Below are positions 1 to 5,626 of a stretch of DNA of 5,626 nucleotides, piece by piece. The translations under genes and the position numbers were made by a program. Below the pieces are notes generated by a model that saw only the letters and a list, made by a program, of their open reading frames with translations, was not told the DNA's origin and made no database searches. Every line of letters starts with the position of its first letter. Within the stretch, counting starts at the first letter, position 1. Source of the DNA: Fidelibacterota bacterium (GTDB taxonomy: Bacteria > Fidelibacterota > UBA2242); the NCBI GenBank assembly GCA_003527965.1, contig DPVY01000029.1:1-5626 (forward strand), read 5' to 3'.

Positions 1-294
1 CAAGGTGGGAGAGGAATCAATGTTAGCGCCAATGCACTAACATGGTTAAAGCGTCTCACTTTGAAGGGTATCGATCTTCCGGAACTATATGTGAAAACAA
101 GAGAAAAACTATTAGCGTATGATGCGGAGAGTAATGAAAAAGTACGAGAAGTAATAAAAGAGCTGGGACATATAGGAATGATAATAGGTGATAAGATTGA
201 ATTAGATTCTGTCTCAACAAATTACTTTCTACTGCTCGGACAATCTATTAGCAGTGAAATAATTCCAACAAAAAACACACAAGGAGAAAAATAA
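1..294 (+). CDS. cas8b: Cas8b (Csh1-like) large Cascade subunit, C-terminal fragment
   Basis: This reading frame is open from the first base and stops at 292-294, so the 97 residues seen are the end of a larger gene whose start lies outside the window. The segment looks mostly helical and ends with a hydrophobic block (NYFLLLGQSIS, about 22 residues from the C-terminus) that resembles the tail of Csh1/Cas8b proteins. Cas8b recognises the PAM and holds the target DNA in type I-B Cascade. The assignment rests mainly on position: it lies 1 nt upstream of an unmistakable I-B cas7, where cas8b normally sits. In type I-B systems the C-terminal part of cas8b can also be translated separately as the small subunit Cas11; the only in-frame start-like codon early in this fragment is TTG at 61, with no good ribosome binding site. 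A distinct small protein is possible but less likely. Confidence 0.7.
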   Translation, partial: QGGRGINVSANALTWLKRLTLKGIDLPELYVKTREKLLAYDAESNEKVREVIKELGHIGMIIGDKIELDSVSTNYFLLLGQSISSEIIPTKNTQGEK

Positions 295-295
295 C

Positions 296-1300
296 ATGGA
301 AAATCAAGTAAGTATTTCGAAAAGTGAAGATCAAGGATCAAAAACATTATCTCATCGAAATGAATTCTTGTTCTTGTATGACATTAAAATGGGTAATCCG
401 AATGGCGATCCGTATGAAAATCGTCCAAGGGTGTTGCCGGATAATACCGTATTCGTTACAGATGTCCGGCTTAAACGTTTTATTCGTGATTATTTCAAAC
501 AAATTGGGGAAGATATTTTAGTAGATACGATTGACGAAAAAACTACGAACCTGACAGGTAGAGTTGCTGACTATTTGGAGAAAAACAAACAACCCAAAGC
601 AACCGGTAAAAGGATAGTAGAAATACTTCAAGATGCTTTTATTGATGCCAGACTATTTGGTAGTTCTTATGCCTTCAAAGCAGAGGAGGAAACAGATAAG
701 AAAAAAGAGAAGTGGGAACCGAAACCAATTCCGAAAACAATGACGGGTCCAGTACAAATCAACATGGGTGAAATAATCCATGACGTTGAATTTGTCGATA
801 TTCATGGAACGTCAAAATTCGGAAGTGATGAAGAAAAGAGCCAGGGAACGTTTACACAATTTTACGGAATTCGCTATGGATTAATTGCATTTTCCGGTGT
901 TGCTAATGAAAACAGTGCCAAGATCGCAAAACTTACCGATGATGATTATGATCTCTTCATAAAAGCACTATGGAGATGTGTTAGGGAGAGTGCCAATACC
1001 AGAACAAAAAAAGGTCAAATACCGCACTTTTTGTTGAATATTGTCTATAAGAGTGGAAAAGAATTTCAATTTGGAAGGCTTCAGGATTATGTAAAGGCGG
1101 TACCATCAGATAGCAACAAAGGAGCAAAGCAATGGTCGTCTCCAAATAATTACAAATTGGATATTTCTGTTCTAATCAAACGTCTCACCGATAATACTGA
1201 TAAGATAGAAAAAATACTGTATCAAAAATCCGATGATGTTACAATAGTCCAAGAGATTCCCAGCGATGAAAAATGGATAAATTTGGAGATCGATAAATAG
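296..1300 (+). CDS. cas7: Cas7 backbone subunit of type I-B Cascade (Csh2 family)
   Basis: This 334-residue protein is a Cas7 of the I-B Csh2 family, the RNA-binding subunit that polymerises along the crRNA spacer to form the Cascade backbone. The family signature is clear: an N-terminal RRM-like strand with YDIKMGNPNGDP and NRPR at about residues 28-45, then DVRLKRFIRDYF at 56-67, DARLFG at 117-122 and TGPVQINMG at 150-158. A lysine/glutamate-rich insert (about 129-146) probably lies in the thumb or loop region. The ATG at 296 is supported by AAGGAG at 281-286, nine bases upstream, and follows the cas8b stop codon after one base. About 20 residues precede the conserved core and look disordered, so a later start cannot be excluded, but no later in-frame ATG occurs before the core. 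Length is normal for the family and the frame is intact. Confidence 0.96.
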   Translation: MENQVSISKSEDQGSKTLSHRNEFLFLYDIKMGNPNGDPYENRPRVLPDNTVFVTDVRLKRFIRDYFKQIGEDILVDTIDEKTTNLTGRVADYLEKNKQPKATGKRIVEILQDAFIDARLFGSSYAFKAEEETDKKKEKWEPKPIPKTMTGPVQINMGEIIHDVEFVDIHGTSKFGSDEEKSQGTFTQFYGIRYGLIAFSGVANENSAKIAKLTDDDYDLFIKALWRCVRESANTRTKKGQIPHFLLNIVYKSGKEFQFGRLQDYVKAVPSDSNKGAKQWSSPNNYKLDISVLIKRLTDNTDKIEKILYQKSDDVTIVQEIPSDEKWINLEIDK

Positions 1301-1319
1301 AAATTAAGGAGCCATTTTT

Positions 1320-2042
1320 ATGAAGATTGTACATTTTCTTTTGTCGGGAAGATTTGGCCATTTCTTATATGCAGAAGCAAACGTAAGTATGCCTTCTTAT
1401 CCTTTTCCACCAAGAACTTCAATTATAGGTTTAATTGGAGCTGTCATCGGTATAGAAAAAGACATTTCCCAAATCGAGCTTGAACCCACATATATAGCAA
1501 TAAGTGGCAAACTACCTGAAAAATTTTGGGTGACTAATAAATTTCATCAGTCTTTACCGGCAAAATTACCTTCTACTATTTATAAAAACATAAAAGGATC
1601 TAGTAGTGAAGTAACCAATCAGAAAAGACTTAAGCAAGAATGGTTATTTAATCCTATTTATGAAATTTGGGTGTCATTACCAGAAAAATATCATGATGAA
1701 TTTGCGAATAGAATTAAAGAACACCGTTGGCATTTTTGTCCTTGTTTAGGAATCTCCGAACATATCGCAGACCTTCAGTGGATTTCCAATGAGACCGCTA
1801 TTCAATTAGTGAAAAGTAAATACTCAATATCAAGCGCATTTCCAGAATCTGCTGGTGAACTAGATATGGATGAAATCTTTGATAATCAATTAATTCTTCA
1901 CTGTGTGCGAATGCCGAGAGAAGTCAATAAAGACAGGGTATTTTCCCATTGTAATTATTATTTTGAAAGGGATATGAAAACAATCCCTTTAGTTACAGAT
2001 CAAGCATTTGAAGTTGAAAATCGGAAAATAATATTCATGTAA
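1320..2042 (+). CDS. cas5: Cas5 subunit of type I-B Cascade
   Basis: This 240-residue protein is a type I-B Cas5, the subunit that caps the 5' handle of the crRNA and contacts Cas8b and the first Cas7. The N-terminus has the family pattern: a first beta strand (MKIVHFLLSGRFGHF, residues 1-15) followed by a proline-aromatic turn and glycine-rich helix (YPFPPRTSIIGLIGAVIG, 27-44). The rest is a less conserved RAMP fold. The ATG at 1320 is set by AAGGAG at 1307-1312 and by the conserved first strand. The gene begins 19 nt after the cas7 stop, and its TAA shares a base with the cas3 ATG, so cas3 translation is probably coupled to it. No catalytic residues are expected, because Cas6 normally processes crRNA in I-B; no cas6 lies in this window. 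Confidence 0.93.
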   Translation: MKIVHFLLSGRFGHFLYAEANVSMPSYPFPPRTSIIGLIGAVIGIEKDISQIELEPTYIAISGKLPEKFWVTNKFHQSLPAKLPSTIYKNIKGSSSEVTNQKRLKQEWLFNPIYEIWVSLPEKYHDEFANRIKEHRWHFCPCLGISEHIADLQWISNETAIQLVKSKYSISSAFPESAGELDMDEIFDNQLILHCVRMPREVNKDRVFSHCNYYFERDMKTIPLVTDQAFEVENRKIIFM

Positions 2043-4315
2043 TGATGTTATCACATTATCCTAAAAAAGAGTTGTCTCGGCATATTGAGGAAGTAGAGAT
2101 TGGATTTGAGTTTATAACCTCATTTCACTCTAGAAAAACAATGTTGAACCTTCAATCTAACCTGATGAAAGATATAATAAGATTTCATGATGAGGGTAAA
2201 AAGAGCAGGTTCTTCCAAGAATATATCATACAGCCAGATAAATATAACGGCGATCCTGCTCTGAAAGCCCATTCCAAGTTATCGGCTCTAATAACAAGTG
2301 TAAAATATCAAGACAGCCCTATACAACTTTTTCAAATATTGCAGTGCATTGGTGGACATCATTCGCAACTATTGACTTTAGTAGATATGATGAATTATTG
2401 GTTGACCGGGGAAAATTACTTAATAAAGCAACTTTCTTCTTTTTTTTCTGTTCCCAAATATATTGATCTTCAGCATCCGTCTGACAGAATTAGTGATTTG
2501 CTGGAGGACCAGATTGTAGAAATATTAGACAATCAATCACTCGAGACAGTAATATGCTATAGAATTATGACTCAATTTATGTTTTCTTTGCTGCTTGAAG
2601 CAGATAAGATATTATTAGTAGCAGATATTCATAAACATATAGCTTATAAGCGTCATGACTGGAAATTAGAATGGATTGAAAAAAAAATAGGGAAACCGCC
2701 GAGAAAAAAAATAAATATTCTTCGAGATCAAATACGGAAAGAAATACAAAATATTAATTGCGGTAAATCAATTTTTACTTTGACTTCACCTACTGGTTCT
2801 GGTAAAACTTTATTATCAGCAACATGGGCATTAAAACAAAGAGATGACATATACAATAAAACATCAGTATTTCCCAAAATCATAATCGTTTTACCGTTTT
2901 TATCGATAATTGATCAAACTGTAGATGAATATAAAAATATATTAAAGATAGGAGAAATCAATTATGATGGAAGTTGGCTAATTGCTTCTCATTCACTATC
3001 TGATAGAAAATTCAGTGATTTTCTTGAAGAAAAAGAGGAAGGATTTTTTATTGATACCTGGCGAAGCGACTTAATTATTACTACTTATGATCAATTTCTT
3101 TATACAATTTTTAATCCTAAAGCCAAATATCAGATGCGTTTTCATAATCTTTTGGATTCAGTTATTATTATTGATGAAGTCCAGAGCTTACCGACAAAAC
3201 TATGGAAACCTTTGGAGGAAGTACTTTGTGCTATTACGAGGTTATCCGAATCTAGAATCCTATTAATGTCAGCAACTTTGCCTTCATTTATATCACAATC
3301 AGTTCCATTAATGAGAAATTACCGTCATTATTTTTCATCATTGAATCGTTACACAATTGATTTTTCAGATATCAGAAATGATGTAGTGATGAAGATAGAT
3401 GATTTTAGTGTTTATATTATTTCCCAAATTACTCACTGGGTAATAAATGAAGACCGTGTATTAATCACTCTTAATACTCGCGCTTCTGCTCAAAAGATTT
3501 TTATGGATATACAAAAATATATATCTGAAGAGAATTTAAAATGTTCTGTGTTTTTTATCAGTGCAGATGTGGTTCCAATAGATAGACTTGAACGAATAAA
3601 CAAGATTAAAAAGTTTTTTATTAAGAAGGAACCGTGCATTGTTGTTTCAACGCAATGCGTTGAAGCTGGTGTTGATATTGATATGACTGTAGTGATTCGT
3701 GATTTTGCTCCTCTTGATAGTATAATCCAGATTGCAGGCAGATGCAATCGTAATGGTAGTAGAGGAAATTGTCCAGTAAAAATTGTACAGATTAGATCAA
3801 AAAACGGGAAATTATTTTCGGAAATGATTTATAATGATATTCATTTGCAAAAAACTCGTAACGTGGTGAAAACTTACGGTTGTGTCTTTGAGAAGAATAT
3901 TCTTGGTTTAACCGAAAAATACTTCGAGGAGCTTATGGGCTCTGATGGTGTATCTCAAGGCAAAAACATTTGCGAATCCTTTGCATATTTCCGTGAGTTT
4001 CTTCCTATACGAGAATTGCTGAGAGGGAAAGAAATAGAAAAATATGAATTTGTTATTTTAGAAAGAGATCAATCTTTGAAAGAAGAAATATTCAACATAT
4101 CTGAAATTAGCGATAAATGGATAAGGCGAGAAAAGTGGAGAAGACTATCTGGAAGAATATCGAACTTAACCGTTTCTGTTATTGCAAAAAGTGGTTTTTG
4201 TCCAGAGGAAGTTGCTGATCAATACTTTGGATTGTGGTCATTAAATATGGATTATTATTCTGAAGATATTGGTTTTTATCTGCCTGAAAGTGATAACTCG
4301 TGTTTGATTGTATAA
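2042..4315 (+). CDS. cas3: Cas3 HD nuclease-helicase (type I-B)
   Basis: This 757-residue Cas3 is recruited to Cascade-bound target DNA, then nicks and degrades it. The N-terminal HD nuclease has H14, the H49-D50 pair with GK at 52-53, H77, HH at 106-107 and a likely metal-binding D188. The superfamily 2 helicase follows: Walker A SPTGSGKT at 249-256, DEVQ at 378-381 (motif II), SAT at 410-412 (motif III), STQCVEAGVDID at 536-547 (motif V) and QIAGRCNRNG at 563-572 (motif VI). All key residues are present, so the enzyme should be active. The start ATG shares its A with the cas5 stop codon (TAATG); the next codon is also ATG, so the start could be one residue later. Length is typical and no frameshift is seen. 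Sampled lines are about 28-33% GC, distinctly lower than in cas1 downstream. Confidence 0.97.
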   Translation: MMLSHYPKKELSRHIEEVEIGFEFITSFHSRKTMLNLQSNLMKDIIRFHDEGKKSRFFQEYIIQPDKYNGDPALKAHSKLSALITSVKYQDSPIQLFQILQCIGGHHSQLLTLVDMMNYWLTGENYLIKQLSSFFSVPKYIDLQHPSDRISDLLEDQIVEILDNQSLETVICYRIMTQFMFSLLLEADKILLVADIHKHIAYKRHDWKLEWIEKKIGKPPRKKINILRDQIRKEIQNINCGKSIFTLTSPTGSGKTLLSATWALKQRDDIYNKTSVFPKIIIVLPFLSIIDQTVDEYKNILKIGEINYDGSWLIASHSLSDRKFSDFLEEKEEGFFIDTWRSDLIITTYDQFLYTIFNPKAKYQMRFHNLLDSVIIIDEVQSLPTKLWKPLEEVLCAITRLSESRILLMSATLPSFISQSVPLMRNYRHYFSSLNRYTIDFSDIRNDVVMKIDDFSVYIISQITHWVINEDRVLITLNTRASAQKIFMDIQKYISEENLKCSVFFISADVVPIDRLERINKIKKFFIKKEPCIVVSTQCVEAGVDIDMTVVIRDFAPLDSIIQIAGRCNRNGSRGNCPVKIVQIRSKNGKLFSEMIYNDIHLQKTRNVVKTYGCVFEKNILGLTEKYFEELMGSDGVSQGKNICESFAYFREFLPIRELLRGKEIEKYEFVILERDQSLKEEIFNISEISDKWIRREKWRRLSGRISNLTVSVIAKSGFCPEEVADQYFGLWSLNMDYYSEDIGFYLPESDNSCLIV

Positions 4316-4316
4316 T
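4311..4316 (+). promoter_or_regulatory. possible -10 box for the RNA/cas1 segment
   Basis: A perfect TATAAT overlaps the cas3 stop codon. Transcription from it would start near 4323 and would let the structured region and cas1 be expressed apart from the cas operon. No convincing -35 element lies 16-18 nt upstream, and the TG before the box is directly adjacent rather than spaced as in an extended -10. In AT-rich sequence this hexamer often occurs by chance. Confidence 0.2.
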
Positions 4317-4416
4317 GGAATTCGCTTTAGAAATTTTGGCTATTGGGAAAAAGAATGATAATGAATCTAACTTCCTGAAACGTGACGTCGATGATGGCGG
4401 ATGCTATGTATTTTAA
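4315..4416 (+). CDS. 33-residue ORF overlapping the cas3 stop, unknown or remnant
   Basis: An ATG overlaps the cas3 TAA in the same TAATG arrangement that links cas5 to cas3, so ribosomes ending cas3 could restart here. The frame runs 33 codons (begins MEFALEILAIGKK, ends GGCYVF) and stops at 4414-4416, just before the first hairpin of the structured region. I recognise no family. There is no signal peptide, membrane segment or cysteine cluster, and it does not look like the start of Cas4, which is often encoded here in I-B operons. It could be a small coupled protein, the 5' stub of a gene interrupted when the GC-richer segment arrived, or chance. The ordered start is the only positive evidence. 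Confidence 0.25.
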   Translation: MEFALEILAIGKKNDNESNFLKRDVDDGGCYVF

Positions 4417-4418
4417 TA

Positions 4419-4435
4419 AACCGCTAAAGCGGTTA
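4419..4435 (+). repeat. hairpin repeat, copy 1 (before cas1)
   Basis: This 17-nt unit forms AACCGC/GCGGTT with a TAAA loop. It matches 15 of 17 positions with the unit at 5610-5626 after cas1, and both copies are in the same orientation. It marks the 5' edge of the structured region. No T-tract follows, so it is not a typical intrinsic terminator. Confidence 0.75.
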
Positions 4436-4459
4436 CCGGGTTGGGTGGCGGTATCTGAT

Positions 4460-4503
4460 CACCCGATTACTCCAGCGGGAGTCCCTGGTGGGAAAATCGG
4501 GTG
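4460..4503 (+). other. three-way-junction-like RNA stem
   Basis: CACCCGATT (4460-4468) pairs perfectly with AATCGGGTG (4495-4503). Inside lie two adjoining hairpins: ACTCC/GGAGT (4469-4473/4478-4482, loop AGCG) and CCC/GGG (4483-4485/4490-4492, loop TGGT). Only two bases (4493-4494) stay unpaired at the junction. So compact a nested arrangement is unlikely by chance and is typical of functional RNA. An alternative pairing of CCAG 4472-4475 with CTGG 4485-4488 also exists. Confidence 0.65.
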
Positions 4504-4528
4504 TTATCCCAAGAACCGAAATGTTGGA

Positions 4529-4566
4529 ATTGAGACAACACCCTGTTTTAACAGGGTGATTGAATG
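4529..4566 (+). repeat. single CRISPR-repeat-like sequence with palindrome
   Basis: A perfect 9+2+9 palindrome (4539-4558, arm CACCCTGTT) is preceded by ATTGAGACAA and followed by ATTGAATG. This is the general form of a 36-38 nt CRISPR repeat: an internal palindrome and an 8-base 3' end close to the common ATTGAAAC/G handle. Only one copy is present here, so it is not an array. It may be a degenerate repeat serving a crRNA-like regulatory RNA, a relic of an array, or just another hairpin of the structured region. Comparison with this genome's CRISPR repeats would decide. No T-tract follows the palindrome, which argues against an intrinsic terminator. Confidence 0.3.
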
Positions 4567-4587
4567 CCACGATCTTTGCTACACACT

Positions 4588-4603
4588 AACTGCTTCGGCA
4601 GTT
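4588..4603 (+). other. C(UUCG)G tetraloop hairpin
   Basis: AACTGC (4588-4593) and GCAGTT (4598-4603) form a 6-bp stem closed by a C-G pair over a TTCG loop, the exceptionally stable UUCG tetraloop. It ends 17 nt before the cas1 ATG. Only four bases with three Ts follow (GTTTA context), too short for a confident terminator. Its position in a leader suggests a structural role in the RNA. Confidence 0.7.
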
Positions 4604-4604
4604 T

Positions 4605-4617
4605 ACGATCGGATCGT
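4605..4617 (+). promoter_or_regulatory. small inverted repeat abutting the cas1 start codon
   Basis: ACGAT (4605-4609) and ATCGT (4613-4617) can form a 5-bp hairpin whose 3' end is three bases before the cas1 ATG. The same GATCGT (4612-4617) is also complementary to ACGATC at 4569-4574, which would instead enclose the UUCG hairpin. Either fold occupies the place where a ribosome binding site should be, and no AGGAGG-like sequence is present. This may limit or regulate cas1 translation. Confidence 0.35.
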
Positions 4618-4620
4618 CCC

Positions 4621-5592
4621 ATGCAATTAGTCATCAATACCTATGGCGCCGCCATTCATAAATCGGGAAACCTTTTCGAGATTTGCGCCGATGGCGAGAA
4701 GAAATTGATTTCTCCTAAAAAGGTTACTTCTATCTTAATTACCACCGGAGTGCACCTCACTTCCGATGTTATCCAAATGGCTGTTGAACACAATATCGAC
4801 ATTCTTTTTGCCGATAAATTCGGCAATCCTTACGGTAGGATCTGGCATAGCCGGCTGGGCTCCACTACTAGAATTCGCCGTGCCCAGGTGGAGTTAAGTG
4901 TTAAACCGGAAGGGCTCCGGATTGGATTGCAGTGGATATTAAGACGTTTTGAGGGGCAGATTGATTTTCTGAGACAGTTGCGCGACCGCCGTACCCGGCA
5001 ATCGGTGGAGATTACAAATGTCATCAATTTATTGACCAGGTCGATTGACGATTTAAATCGGTTGGACGGGAATATCTCTGATGTGCGGAATAAGATTCTG
5101 GGTATTGAAGGCTATGCCGGGCGGCAGTACTGGCAGCTGTTAGGAGGGCTATTGTCGGAACGGTTTCAGTTTTCCGAACGTTCCCGCAATCCTGCAAAAG
5201 ATGAGTTTAATTGCCTGCTAAACTATGCTTACGGTGTGCTTTACGGCATTGTAGAACGGGCCTGTATCATTGCCGGGTTGGACCCTTATGTGGGTTTTAT
5301 TCACACTGATAATTACAATAAAACGTCTCTGGTCTTTGATATCATCGAAGCATACCGAATTTATGCCGAAGATACGGTTTTAGGACTTTTTTCCGCGAGG
5401 AAAGTGACGCAAAAATTATTTGATCCTTATCTGAACGGAATGACTTTGAATGCGGACGGGAAGAAGGTTCTACTGGAAAATTACAACCGGTATCTTGATG
5501 AATCCATCCGCTATTCCGGTCGGAATATCAAGCGGAGGGACATTGTGCAATTTGACATGCATAAATTCGCGAAACAACTGGTTGGGATATAA
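4621..5592 (+). CDS. cas1: Cas1 CRISPR adaptation integrase
   Basis: This 323-residue Cas1 is the metal-dependent integrase that, with Cas2, inserts new spacers into the CRISPR array. The N-terminal beta domain opens with the characteristic MQLVINTYGA and continues through HLTSDVIQMAVEHNIDILFAD. The helical catalytic domain has E163 in GIEGYAGRQYW, H228 in GFIHTD, and D240 and E243 in VFDIIEAYR, which correspond to the known active-site residues, so it should be active. NPAKDEFNCLLNYAYGVLY (190-208) is the conserved central helix. The start at 4621 is chosen from family conservation; an upstream in-frame ATG at 4564 would add 19 residues with no Cas1 character. No ribosome binding site is visible, unlike cas7 and cas5. 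Composition is richer in GC than cas3, and the sequence resembles Cas1 of type III or reverse-transcriptase-linked loci more than classic I-B, which is my impression only. No cas2 or cas4 lies in the window. Confidence 0.96.
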   Translation: MQLVINTYGAAIHKSGNLFEICADGEKKLISPKKVTSILITTGVHLTSDVIQMAVEHNIDILFADKFGNPYGRIWHSRLGSTTRIRRAQVELSVKPEGLRIGLQWILRRFEGQIDFLRQLRDRRTRQSVEITNVINLLTRSIDDLNRLDGNISDVRNKILGIEGYAGRQYWQLLGGLLSERFQFSERSRNPAKDEFNCLLNYAYGVLYGIVERACIIAGLDPYVGFIHTDNYNKTSLVFDIIEAYRIYAEDTVLGLFSARKVTQKLFDPYLNGMTLNADGKKVLLENYNRYLDESIRYSGRNIKRRDIVQFDMHKFAKQLVGI

Positions 5593-5609
5593 AGTGCGGA
5601 AACATCTTA

Positions 5610-5626
5610 GACCGCTGAAGCGGTTA
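5610..5626 (+). repeat. hairpin repeat, copy 2 (after cas1), reaches window end
   Basis: This unit matches copy 1 (4419-4435) at 15 of 17 positions. One difference (A to G at the stem base) turns an A-U pair into a G-U wobble, and the other changes the loop from TAAA to TGAA, so the stem is kept. It starts 18 nt after the cas1 TAA. The window ends exactly here, so it may be the first hairpin of a second full copy of the structured region. Confidence 0.7.

Larger units (their letters stand above)
4417..4620 (+). ncRNA. candidate structured RNA between cas3 and cas1
   Basis: About 200 bases without a credible gene are dense in inverted repeats on the + strand. In order: a 6-bp hairpin (4419-4434); a 9-bp stem 4460-4468/4495-4503 enclosing two adjoining hairpins; an outer 5-bp pairing TTGGG 4441-4445 with CCCAA 4508-4512; a 9+2+9 palindrome at 4539-4558; a UUCG tetraloop hairpin at 4588-4603; and an inverted repeat at 4605-4617 next to the cas1 ATG. 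A further pairing, CGGTT 4430-4434 with AACCG 4514-4518, would compete with the first hairpin, so two conformations are possible. GC is 42-58% by line, above the AT-rich cas3. I know of no named RNA family that matches. It could be the leader of cas1, an independent RNA, or a mobile repeat. Boundaries are approximate, and transcription is inferred, not shown. Confidence 0.6.

Noticed and set aside
3490..3747. Minus-strand ORF of 85 codons within cas3
   Set aside because: It is the complementary frame of the conserved helicase motifs V and VI region of cas3 and has no independent support.
4539..4558. Palindrome as intrinsic terminator after cas3
   Set aside because: The arms pair well, but the hairpin is followed by ATTGAATG and not a T-tract, so it does not meet the usual pattern of a Rho-independent terminator.
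4529..4566. CRISPR array
   Set aside because: Only one repeat-like unit is present; no second unit at 60-75 nt spacing is found in the window.
4564..4620. Upstream in-frame ATG extending Cas1 by 19 residues
   Set aside because: Cas1 proteins begin at the MQLVINT-type strand encoded from 4621; the extra residues lack Cas1 character and overlap the hairpin sequence.
4382..4630. 82-codon frame with GTG start running through the structured region
   Set aside because: It crosses several strong inverted repeats, has no ribosome binding site and no recognisable protein features; its openness is likely a by-product of the GC-richer RNA sequence. Kept only as a possible coupling frame for cas1.
4419..5626. 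Casposon or IS200/IS605-like element with cas1 as transposase
   Set aside because: The two hairpins are direct and only 17 nt long; no terminal inverted repeats, target duplication, polymerase or extra DNA-binding domain on Cas1 is seen. Cas1 has the ordinary length of a CRISPR integrase.

Overview
The window is the downstream part of a type I-B CRISPR-Cas operon, entirely on the + strand. It joins onto a cas1 gene through about 200 bases of hairpin-rich, apparently non-coding sequence. The operon genes are AT-rich and use clear AAGGAG ribosome binding sites (before cas7 and cas5). This fits a low-GC bacterium that relies on Shine-Dalgarno initiation, such as a member of the Bacillota or a similar anaerobe. 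The taxon cannot be fixed from this sequence.

Layout: 1-294 is the C-terminal end of the large Cascade subunit (Cas8b/Csh1-like), cut by the window edge. 296-1300 is cas7 (Csh2 family), 1320-2042 is cas5 (type I-B) and 2042-4315 is cas3 (HD nuclease plus helicase). These are packed with 1-19 nt gaps or 1-nt overlaps and are probably co-transcribed and translationally coupled. A 33-codon ORF (4315-4416) starts on the cas3 stop codon in the same TAATG arrangement that links cas5 to cas3. It matches nothing I recognise and sits where cas4 is often found in I-B operons.

4417-4620 is the unusual part. It holds a short hairpin, a 9-bp stem enclosing two smaller hairpins, a 9+2+9 palindrome inside sequence that resembles a CRISPR repeat, a C(UUCG)G tetraloop hairpin, and a small inverted repeat that abuts the cas1 start codon. 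Cas1 (4621-5592) follows with all catalytic residues but no visible ribosome binding site. A near-identical copy of the first hairpin begins 18 nt after the cas1 stop codon and runs to the window end, so another copy of the element may lie beyond it.

Functionally, Cas8b, Cas7 and Cas5 are parts of Cascade (with Cas6, not in the window), Cas3 degrades the bound target, and Cas1 (with Cas2, not in the window) integrates new spacers. Sampled lines of the structured region and cas1 are about 42-58% and 35-55% GC, against about 28-33% in cas3. The cas1 sequence also looks to me more like type III or reverse-transcriptase-associated Cas1 proteins. I infer that an interference operon and an adaptation module of different origin have been joined here. 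The structured RNA candidate repeated around cas1 is the most likely novel element.
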